This document shows positions 55,119-64,000 of a stretch of DNA of 64,000 bases, one piece after another. The notes beneath the pieces were generated by a model, which was not told where the DNA came from, did not search any database, and was given only the letters and a program-made list of their open reading frames with translations. The translations under genes and the position numbers were made by a program. Source of the DNA: Bacillota bacterium (GTDB lineage Bacteria > Bacillota > UBA4882 > UBA10575); the NCBI GenBank assembly GCA_012727535.1, contig JAAYGU010000069.1, positions 1-64,000 of the forward strand, written 5' to 3'. Positions within the stretch are counted from its first letter, which is position 1, and each line of letters begins with the position of its first letter.

Positions 55119-55331
55119 CCGGGGCTGAAGCAATTTCTCCGCTGACTTGGCTTTCTTGGCAAAGTATTCTTAGCGAAGCGGAGGTTGAAAGCGGATTGGG
55201 CGACAGGACGGTCGCGAACCGCTTTTGGTTCAGAAGGAACCATAAAGCGGTGCCCGCGTACAAGCGGAGCTGAGCTTTAGAATATGCCAAGAATTTCACC
55301 GGAAGAAGGAAACACTATTTAGCTCCGGCGG
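55119..55331. repeat. Intergenic repeat element, copy C (most complete)
   Basis: About 213 bases with imperfect terminal inverted repeats, GCCGGGGCT at the left and AGCTCCGGC at the right (8 of 9), and longer arm complementarity (TTCTTGGCAAAGTATTCT against AGAATATGCCAAGAA). Inside, AAAGCGG (55188-55194) pairs with CCGCTTT (55219-55225), enclosing GCGAC-AGGACG-GTCGC. Alternatively CCGCTTTTGGTTC (55219-55231) pairs with GAACCATAAAGCGG (55237-55250). No protein is encoded. It resembles a MITE- or REP-like element and fills most of the 55008-55374 gap. Confidence 0.7.
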
Positions 55332-55350
55332 AGAGGTTAGGTGTCCGCAA

Positions 55351-55376
55351 AAAAAGCCCACAGTCGTGGGCTTTTT
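55351..55376 (-). terminator. Terminator of htrA
   Basis: AAAAAGCCCAC-AGTC-GTGGGCTTTTT; on the minus strand it is followed by a T-run. It overlaps the htrA stop codon. Confidence 0.85.
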
Positions 55377-56523
55377 ACCGTATAGGTCCGGCGATAACCT
55401 CCACTTTGTACTTCCGGTTATTCCGGATAATCTCCATCGTCACTTTATCGCCGACTTTCAGGTCTAAGCCGACAAAGTTGGCCCCTTGGGTAATCTCCTG
55501 ACCATTAATGGAAATCACCACATCCCCAGCTTTGATCCCAGCCTTCGCTGCCGGCCCGGAAGCCACCTGGGTGATGAGAAATCCTTGGTCAACAGGGAGT
55601 TTGATCCGGAAGCGTTGTTCGATCAGACTTTTATTACTGGCATCAAACGGTAAATAGGTAATGCCAATAGCACCGGGACGCCTCAGTTCCCCTTTGATAA
55701 TCAGATCGGCGATTTCCTGAGCTTTATCGATGGGAATGGCAAACCCGATCCCTTGTGCTTCTTCAATGATCGCCGTATTGATCCCAATAACCTTTCCTTC
55801 GCTATTCAATAAGGGCCCGCCTGAATTGCCTGGATTAATGGAAGCATCGGTCTGAATCAGATCGCGCAGCGAAGATTCCCGTCCTGTAGCGATATTTCTA
55901 CCTAAAGCACTTATTACCCCAACGGTTACGGTGTTATTCAAACTCTCACCAATCGGGTTGCCAATCGCGATCGCCATTTGTCCAACCTTGAGGTCAGCAG
56001 AACGCCCAAACTGGGCAACCGGATAACCCTTACCTTCGATCTTTAAAACAGCCAAATCATTATCGGGATCTCCTCCGATCAGTTTTGCCGCTACTTTACG
56101 GCCATCGTTTAAGACGACCAAAATCTCTTCCGCTTCCGCAATAACATGGTAATTAGTGAGAATGTGGCCATCCTCCCTGAAGATGACGCCGGAACCAAGA
56201 CCTTGCACCGGTTGATAACCCACTAAACCGAAGAAAAAATCTTTCACCTCAACCATACTAGTGGTGGTAATCATCACCACACTTGGTCCGACCTTATCCA
56301 CTACTTGGACCGTTGCCCGCTCATAATCCGTCATCGATCCCGGAGACTGGGGTGCCGGTAGCGTCTCTTCCTGTTGTACCACCGGCGGAACAACCAAGGC
56401 CTGGCCTAGCCCGGTGTATTTGACGGCAAGTAACACAAGAAAAGCACCCATAAAAGCCGCCGCCAGCAACAGCGTAAAAAGTCCAATCCGGGAAGAAGAT
56501 CGTTCGAATTTGATCGTACTCAC
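55375..56523 (-). CDS. htrA: HtrA/DegP-type trypsin-like serine protease
   Basis: 382-residue extracytoplasmic protease for damaged envelope proteins. One N-terminal membrane anchor (LFTLLLAAAFMGAFLVLLAV) is followed by the protease domain with H126 (LTNYHVIAE), D156 (PDNDLAVLKI) and S234 (NPGNSGGPL), then a single PDZ domain at about 290-380 (GFLITQVASGPAAKAGIKAGDVVISING). The GTG at 56523 immediately abuts GGGAGG, so the exact start is uncertain. It lies downstream of the YhaN-like gene on the same strand. Confidence 0.93.
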   Translation of the reverse strand: MSTIKFERSSSRIGLFTLLLAAAFMGAFLVLLAVKYTGLGQALVVPPVVQQEETLPAPQSPGSMTDYERATVQVVDKVGPSVVMITTTSMVEVKDFFFGLVGYQPVQGLGSGVIFREDGHILTNYHVIAEAEEILVVLNDGRKVAAKLIGGDPDNDLAVLKIEGKGYPVAQFGRSADLKVGQMAIAIGNPIGESLNNTVTVGVISALGRNIATGRESSLRDLIQTDASINPGNSGGPLLNSEGKVIGINTAIIEEAQGIGFAIPIDKAQEIADLIIKGELRRPGAIGITYLPFDASNKSLIEQRFRIKLPVDQGFLITQVASGPAAKAGIKAGDVVISINGQEITQGANFVGLDLKVGDKVTMEIIRNNRKYKVEVIAGPIR

Positions 56524-56567
56524 CTCCCGCCTGCCAATTTTCGATTTTTGCCGTTAAGCGCCTCGAC

Positions 56568-58358
56568 TTAGATATTTTCCGCTCTATTTTCTATTAATAT
56601 TATCTGACCACCAGTAAACCATTCCTGTAAAAGCGACAGTAAGCCGAGCTTGCTGTCGGCCGACAATTGCTCGAGAACACTCAAGATCAAGAAAGCCTTC
56701 TCCTTGGCCTGACGCTGCCGGGACAGAGCGAGTCGAAAAGCCAACGATACCAGTGCACACGTCGCCGGTTCCAGTTGGTTGGCTGGTACCTCTCCGTTTT
56801 CGCCGCTGACGATAAACCCTAACTGATCCTGCTCCAAATAAGGGGTGAGGGTCCGATACTGCCCCGTCGTTAAAACACTCAATAAATTGCTAGCATCCTG
56901 ATACAGAACAGCCAGCGGATCATCCCCCCAGTTGCTGGGCTCTTCAACCTTCGTGGCCAGTTCACCCTCAAGGTCTTGACGTTTCTGTTCTAAATAGGCG
57001 AGAGCTTCTTCCGGCTGCTCCCAACCAAGCCCTGTCAGCAAGGCTGCCAACTCAGTATCCACGATCTTTTTATTCTGCTTGAGTTCACGAAGGGTCTTTA
57101 CTTTTGTTTTCACCGAATCCAATTCTTCTTGGCCTGCTAAATCAAGAAGCTGCTCCAGCTGTTGACGGAGATGCTCTTCCCGCTGTTTGGCCACTGTTAA
57201 GCGCTCTAACGTCTGTTCATCGCCTTTTGGCTGCAGAGTAGGGCGCTCCAACTTTAAAAGATCTTGGCGATACTGTTCCAGTTGCGCCTTTTCCGCCAGA
57301 AAATCCTGTGGTCGTTTCCCTTTTAGTAAAACCCGGAATTCCTCCCGGATCAGCGCTAAATCATGAAGTAACTTCTCAATCCTTAGCTTCCGTTCTTCAA
57401 TCAATTCTTTCTGGCTTAACCGCGAAAAGAGTCCCTGGCTTTCGAGGCGGCTTAACTCTGCTTCCTCCTTTTGGAGATAGGCCTCACGTTCCTCTTTAAT
57501 CTTGAGTAACTTAAGTACCCGTTGTTCGACCTCAGTCGTATAAAGACTCCGGTCGAAAGTAGCAATTTTTTCCCGTAGCCGTTGTGCTTCACGCTCAATT
57601 ATTTTCCGAGCTTCCTGCTTCTCGCGGAATTGTTCTTCATAGAAGCTTCGTTCTAAAGTCGCCGCTGTATACTCCTGCGATAATTCCTCCAGTAAATCAC
57701 CCTGTCCGCTGGAGAGAAACTTTTCATAAGCAGCATACTGTTCTTCTTCCTGTGCTAAGTCCCTACTCTCCCTTTGGAGTGCCTCGATTCTCTGCTGCAG
57801 GCGGTCGATCTTTTCTAATTCCTGTTTTTTTTGGTTAAAATCAATGTCTGGCACAGCCTGCGGAACAATGCGTCGGCAAGCGTCCGTGCTAATTAATTGT
57901 TGCACATGTTCGCGCACCAGGGGGGCATGTTGATTGAGCATTAATTGATCCGGTTCAAACAGAGAGATTACTTCAAAATCTAACGGATTTAAAGTTCCAA
58001 CCTCATGATAAAGTAAGTCCATTAGCGCGGTGGCAGGAAGGGAAAGCAGACGCTTCTCTTGACACTGAAAAACCTCCAGTGATCCCTCGCCGAAATTGCG
58101 GCCAATCAAATATTCGCCGTTTTCCGTCTCTATAACCAAAGAAGCGCTATACTGTTCGCCCTGGGTTCGGGGAATGTACTCTTCTTGACGCGCCCGGCGA
58201 TGCGGCGGAAAACCAAATAACACAGCCATAAAAACCTCGCTTAGCGCCCGTTGTTCCTCCTCATCACGCGCTTCGATGGTCACCAGGGAATGCCCCCCAT
58301 CATATTCGCGGTCAACCAGTTCTCCAAATCGTTTAATCCTTAGTTTCTTAATCCGCAC
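56568..58358 (-). CDS. YhaN/Rad50-like coiled-coil protein lacking ATPase motifs
   Basis: 596-residue protein laid out like YhaN/Rad50-type AAA ATPases: N-terminal lobe (MRIKKLRIKRFGELVDREYD), a long coiled coil at about 175-470 rich in Glu, Lys and Gln, and a C-terminal lobe. The P-loop that should follow LVTIE is replaced by ARDEEEQRALSEVFMAVLFG. The C-terminal signature reads NQLEPATCALVSLAFRLAL where LSxG would be expected, and the Walker B strand reads AFLILSVLEQLSADS without the Asp-Asp/Glu pair. It is therefore probably a catalytically dead paralogue with a structural role. GTG start behind GAGG; located between gyrA and htrA on their strand. Confidence 0.7.
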   Translation of the reverse strand: MRIKKLRIKRFGELVDREYDGGHSLVTIEARDEEEQRALSEVFMAVLFGFPPHRRARQEEYIPRTQGEQYSASLVIETENGEYLIGRNFGEGSLEVFQCQEKRLLSLPATALMDLLYHEVGTLNPLDFEVISLFEPDQLMLNQHAPLVREHVQQLISTDACRRIVPQAVPDIDFNQKKQELEKIDRLQQRIEALQRESRDLAQEEEQYAAYEKFLSSGQGDLLEELSQEYTAATLERSFYEEQFREKQEARKIIEREAQRLREKIATFDRSLYTTEVEQRVLKLLKIKEEREAYLQKEEAELSRLESQGLFSRLSQKELIEERKLRIEKLLHDLALIREEFRVLLKGKRPQDFLAEKAQLEQYRQDLLKLERPTLQPKGDEQTLERLTVAKQREEHLRQQLEQLLDLAGQEELDSVKTKVKTLRELKQNKKIVDTELAALLTGLGWEQPEEALAYLEQKRQDLEGELATKVEEPSNWGDDPLAVLYQDASNLLSVLTTGQYRTLTPYLEQDQLGFIVSGENGEVPANQLEPATCALVSLAFRLALSRQRQAKEKAFLILSVLEQLSADSKLGLLSLLQEWFTGGQIILIENRAENI

Positions 58359-58415
58359 AATAACCTCACCCGTTCTGGAAATACTCCAAACTTGAGAGAA
58401 GGGTTGCCTTTCCCT

Positions 58416-60866
58416 TTACTCTTCGCTCTCTTCCTCGTCGGCCTTGCTAATGACCCGGGCTAAAGCGACAACCCGGTCGTCTTCATCTAAACGCATGATC
58501 TTAACCCCTTGCGTATTCCGGCCAAGCGATGGGATATCATTAACCGTTACCCGAATAATCAGCCCACTGGCATTAATTAGCATCAATTCGTATTCCGGAT
58601 AGACCCCTCTGCCGCCGATAATCTCCCCGGTTTTCTCCGTTTTGTTCAGGGTTTTAATCCCCATCCCTCCCCGGGACTGCAGACGATATTGGGCAAACGG
58701 CGTTCTCTTCCCATAACCATTTTCGGTAATAACTAATAGTTCAGCATCATCCCTCACCACATCCATCCCGACCACCAGATCCTGATCACGCAACGTAATC
58801 CCTTTTACCCCCCGGGCGTTCCGGCCCATCGGTCTAATCTCATCTTCCTTACAACGAAGGGACTGACCGTGTTTGGTGATAAAGATGATCTCCCGGGTAC
58901 CGTCTGTGAGACGCACATCAATTAACTCGTCTCCTTCATCTAAGGAGATCCCAATCAGCCCGGTACGACGGTTGTTTCTAAATTGCGATAAAGCGGTTTT
59001 CTTCACAACACCCTGGCGGGTACACATGAGTAAGTACTGATCTTCACTGAATTCTTTGACCGGAATAAAAGCGTTAATCCGTTCTCCGGGGGCTAACTGA
59101 ATCAAATTAACAATCGCCACACCTCTAGCTTGCCGAGAAGCCTCTGGAATATCAAACCCGCGGAGTTGATAAACGCGCCCTTGGTTAGAGAAGAACAGGA
59201 CATAATCATGGGTCGACGTGATAAAGAGATGTTCGACGAAGTCTTCTTCTTTCGTGCTGATCCCGGTGATACCCCTCCCTCCCCGCCGTTGGCTTTTGTA
59301 CGTGGTAATCGGGAGGCGTTTGATATAACCACTATGGGTAATCGTGACGACAATATCCTCATCGGCAATAAGATCTTCCACCGAAATCTCCTCTTCGTCC
59401 TGCACAATCTCGGTGCGGCGGGCATCGCCATATTTTTCTTTGATGACCAGCAGTTCCTCTTTGACCACCGCCATAATCTTCGCCGGATCGGCCAATAACT
59501 CCCGGTAGTAAGCGATCGTCTTCATTAATTGACTATACTCTTCCTCCAATTTTTCCCGTTGCAGGCCGGTAAGGCTCTGTAGTCGCATGTCTAAGATCGC
59601 CTGGGCCTGACGCTGGGAGAGCCCAAACTTTTGCATTAATCCTTCTCGTGCACTCTCCACCGTACGCGAAGAACGAATAAGCTTGATCACCGCATCAATA
59701 TGATCTAGCGCAATCCTCAAGCCTTCGATAATATGCGCTCGATCTTCGGCTTTCCCGAGATCATACTGTGTTCGCCGGGTAATGATCTCTTGTTGATGGT
59801 CCAGATAATGCTGTAAAACTTCTTTCAGACCCAAAACCCGCGGTTCATTATCCACCAACACCAGCATAATAACGCCAAAAGTATCCTGTAACTGTGTATG
59901 TTTGAATAATTTATTCAGGAGAACATGTGGGTTGGCATCCCGCTTAAGTTCAATCACGATCCGCATACCAGAACGATCCGATTCATCGCGCAGGTCGGAA
60001 ATCCCTTCGATTACCTTGTTTCTTACTAAATCGGCTATTTTTTCGATCAATCTCGCCTTATTTACCTGATAGGGAATTTCCGTGACAATAATCTGGTTTT
60101 TTCCGTTATTCAAAGTTTCAATTCGCGTTTTAGCCCGGACTTTGATCCTTCCTCGTCCGGTCAGATAGGCCTCGCGGATCCCATCTCGTCCCAGAATGAT
60201 TCCACCGGTGGGGAAGTCAGGTCCTTTAACCAACTTAAGCAAAGCTTCGGGCTCAGCTTCCGGATGATCGATTAAATAAACCGCACCGTCGATCACTTCC
60301 CCGAGATTATGCGGCGGAATATTGGTCGCCATTCCGACCGCAATACCAGATGAGCCGTTAACCAATAAATTAGGGAAACGTGAAGGTAAAACCACCGGTT
60401 CTTCTAAACTGCCGTCAAAATTCGGCGTAAAATCGACCGTGTTTTTCTCGATGTCAGTCAGCATCTCCAACGCCGGCTTGGAGAGGCGAACTTCCGTATA
60501 CCGCATGGCCGCCGGCGGATCACCGTCAACCGAACCAAAGTTTCCGTGGCCATCAATCAAAGGGATCCGATAGGAAAAATCCTGAGCCATCCGCACAGCT
60601 GAATCATAAATGGCCGCATCACCGTGGGGATGATATCTTCCCATCACATCGCCTACAATCCGCGCGGATTTTTTATACGGTTTATCCGGAGTTGTCCCAG
60701 ATTCGTACATTCCGTATAAAATACGCCGGTGTACCGGTTTTAACCCGTCCCGGACATCAGGTAGTGCTCGTCCGACGATCACACTCATCGCATAACTAAG
60801 ATAAGACCGTTTCATCTCTTGCTCGAGATCAACCGGTATGATTTTCCCTTCAAAAACTTCTGCCAA
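58416..60866 (-). CDS. gyrA: DNA gyrase subunit A
   Basis: 816-residue type IIA topoisomerase subunit that introduces negative supercoils with GyrB. The catalytic Tyr is Y123 ([10 protein letters not shown]). The C-terminal beta-pinwheel contains the GyrA box QRRGGRG. In the quinolone region ([15 protein letters not shown]) residue 84 is Ala, where E. coli has Ser83. The start is TTG with GGAGGGAG upstream. Downstream of gyrB in the same operon. Confidence 0.97.
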   Translation of the reverse strand: MAEVFEGKIIPVDLEQEMKRSYLSYAMSVIVGRALPDVRDGLKPVHRRILYGMYESGTTPDKPYKKSARIVGDVMGRYHPHGDAAIYDSAVRMAQDFSYRIPLIDGHGNFGSVDGDPPAAMRYTEVRLSKPALEMLTDIEKNTVDFTPNFDGSLEEPVVLPSRFPNLLVNGSSGIAVGMATNIPPHNLGEVIDGAVYLIDHPEAEPEALLKLVKGPDFPTGGIILGRDGIREAYLTGRGRIKVRAKTRIETLNNGKNQIIVTEIPYQVNKARLIEKIADLVRNKVIEGISDLRDESDRSGMRIVIELKRDANPHVLLNKLFKHTQLQDTFGVIMLVLVDNEPRVLGLKEVLQHYLDHQQEIITRRTQYDLGKAEDRAHIIEGLRIALDHIDAVIKLIRSSRTVESAREGLMQKFGLSQRQAQAILDMRLQSLTGLQREKLEEEYSQLMKTIAYYRELLADPAKIMAVVKEELLVIKEKYGDARRTEIVQDEEEISVEDLIADEDIVVTITHSGYIKRLPITTYKSQRRGGRGITGISTKEEDFVEHLFITSTHDYVLFFSNQGRVYQLRGFDIPEASRQARGVAIVNLIQLAPGERINAFIPVKEFSEDQYLLMCTRQGVVKKTALSQFRNNRRTGLIGISLDEGDELIDVRLTDGTREIIFITKHGQSLRCKEDEIRPMGRNARGVKGITLRDQDLVVGMDVVRDDAELLVITENGYGKRTPFAQYRLQSRGGMGIKTLNKTEKTGEIIGGRGVYPEYELMLINASGLIIRVTVNDIPSLGRNTQGVKIMRLDEDDRVVALARVISKADEEESEE

Positions 60867-60912
60867 ACTTCTCCCTCCATCGGATGCAATTCTTACCGTT
60901 TTAACTTTTTAA

Positions 60913-63109
<2,197 letters not shown>

Positions 63110-63121
63110 ATACACCATCCT

Positions 63122-63610
63122 TTACGGGTTTAATGATCCTTCCTCAACCCTTTTTTTGCTCGTCTGATGTCGATGATAGAAGCGGATAAAAACTTTTCTT
63201 AAGTCCGGATCAGCGATCTGCTCCACCTCTTGGGCTAGGGCCGGCGGAAGGGACGATTGAAAATTTGGTTCTTTACTATTTTTCCCTGTTTTACCGGAAT
63301 CATGATCCAGAGATAACTCACCGACCGTCACTCGGACATCACGGACCAATTTTCTCCCTAAATATCTTTGGTATTTATTGAGAATCTCTTTTTTAAAAAA
63401 AGTTAAATTATAGGCTAAAGAAGGATCCAGAGTCTTAATCCATAAAATACCGTTACTGAACCGTACTGCTTCAGTTTTGGTCTTTAGTTGCTCACCGATG
63501 ACTTTTGGCCAATAATAAAAGACCAATCCTGATTTAACCTTGTTATTCTGTTTCCAGTTCGATAGAAAGCTTTGGACAATCTCAGATAAAGCGCTTACTT
63601 TGTTAATCAT
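63122..63610 (-). CDS. DciA-like DUF721 protein
   Basis: 162-residue protein with an N-terminal DUF721 domain (about 1-95): VVFYYWPKVIGEQLKTKTEAVRF-like pattern (here LVFYYWPKVIGEQLKTKTE), GILWIKTLDPSLAYNL and KKEILNKYQRYLG. DciA loads the replicative helicase DnaB in bacteria without DnaC/DnaI; many Bacillota have a DUF721 gene after recF. The rest is a charged, probably flexible tail. It overlaps the end of recF by 8 bases. Confidence 0.82.
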   Translation of the reverse strand: MINKVSALSEIVQSFLSNWKQNNKVKSGLVFYYWPKVIGEQLKTKTEAVRFSNGILWIKTLDPSLAYNLTFFKKEILNKYQRYLGRKLVRDVRVTVGELSLDHDSGKTGKNSKEPNFQSSLPPALAQEVEQIADPDLRKVFIRFYHRHQTSKKRVEEGSLNP

Positions 63611-64000
63611 AAATCACTCCATTCTCTACCCGGAATGATTTAAGCTCCGACTTGAAATTGGAAAAATCGTGCTCTTCCGCTGTACTGATAATCGTCTGCG
63701 TACTCTCGGTTAAAACTCGCAATAATTCTTTTTTTCGCTCATTATCAAATTCTGAAAAAACATCATCTAAAAGCAAAATAGGAGGAACGCCATGTATCCG
63801 CTTGATTAGATCCACCATTCCTAATTTCATAGCTAAAGCTGCAGTTCTTTGCTGTCCTTGCGAACCGTACACGCGCATCTCCCATTCTTGGTTCAAAAGC
63901 AAGATTAAATCATCACGATGCGGACCTACCAGGGTATATCCGCGGGTGATCTCTTCATTTTTGCGGTTTTGCAGCGCTGTTTCTAACTTTTCTTGAATAG
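63603..64000 (-). CDS. recF: DNA replication and repair protein RecF (partial, C-terminal part)
   Basis: The frame runs through the right edge of the window, so only the last 131 codons are present. The sequence has GYTLVGPHRDDL, YGSQGQQRTAALAMKLG (ABC signature region) and PPILLLDDVFSEFDNERKKEL (Walker B), typical of RecF, which loads RecA on gapped DNA. A TTG inside the gene at 63902 is not the start. Its presence places the origin region (dnaA, dnaN) just beyond 64000. Confidence 0.95.
   Translation of the reverse strand, partial: IQEKLETALQNRKNEEITRGYTLVGPHRDDLILLLNQEWEMRVYGSQGQQRTAALAMKLGMVDLIKRIHGVPPILLLDDVFSEFDNERKKELLRVLTESTQTIISTAEEHDFSNFKSELKSFRVENGVIYD

Noticed and set aside
63652-63996. 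Plus-strand 114-codon frame at the right edge
   Set aside because: It is the antisense shadow of recF, whose frame carries clear RecF motifs.

Overview
The window looks like a chromosomal segment of a deep-branching, endospore-forming Bacillota that has an outer membrane (a Limnochordia/Hydrogenispora-like lineage is my inference). Bacillota features: the recF - dciA - remB - gyrB - gyrA order at the right edge, strong AGGAGG-type ribosome binding sites, frequent TTG starts, a YpeB spore-germination protein, RlmH, DegV, DUF1540 and a RemB-like protein. Diderm features: a PorV/TraF-like beta-barrel protein, an RND efflux pump joined to a TolC-type outer-membrane factor, and a methionine-binding protein without a lipobox. 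The replication origin should lie just beyond base 64000, because recF is cut by the right edge. I saw no rRNA, tRNA, CRISPR array or insertion sequence.

Layout. 0.1-5.5 kb: a barrel protein (minus), then FeoA, an MntR/DtxR-type regulator and three tandem M42 aminopeptidases. 5.7-12.3 kb: a Cof-type HAD phosphatase, a HelD-type helicase, a DUF1015 gene broken by one in-frame TAA, and guaB. 12.4-17.1 kb: a probably frameshifted small ORF coupled to ypeB, cheY, a YdcZ-type membrane protein, a ZIP metal transporter, DUF1540 and an M15 carboxypeptidase. 17.3-29.6 kb: a biosynthetic block with ilvD, argC-J-B-D-G and leuC-D-B, interrupted by a helix-turn-helix/methyltransferase fusion. 29.7-34.1 kb: an unknown small gene, then ftsE-ftsX-ctpA and a YibQ-type deacetylase, a cell-division/peptidoglycan block. 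34.1-40.4 kb: uvrB-uvrA, with a LexA-like box, followed by a stand-alone AICAR transformylase. 40.6-48.5 kb: a GNAT protein, a DUF819 membrane protein, a HAD hydrolase, the metN-I-Q importer, DegV and a glucosaminidase. 48.8-54.5 kb: a two-gene efflux operon whose second gene encodes RND pump plus TolC in one 1473-residue chain. 54.5-64.0 kb: rlmH, htrA, a YhaN/Rad50-like protein lacking the ATPase motifs, then gyrA, gyrB, remB, dciA and partial recF.

Most worth a second look: the RND-TolC fusion, which has a signal-peptide-like segment exactly at the junction; the ATPase-dead YhaN-like protein; a family of intergenic inverted-repeat elements (three copies, near 2.3, 25.6 and 55.2 kb) that can form nested and competing hairpins; a hairpin that buries the ctpA ribosome binding site; a 46-base perfect palindrome ahead of the arg genes; an MntR-like regulator with a substituted metal ligand; and the broken DUF1015 gene.
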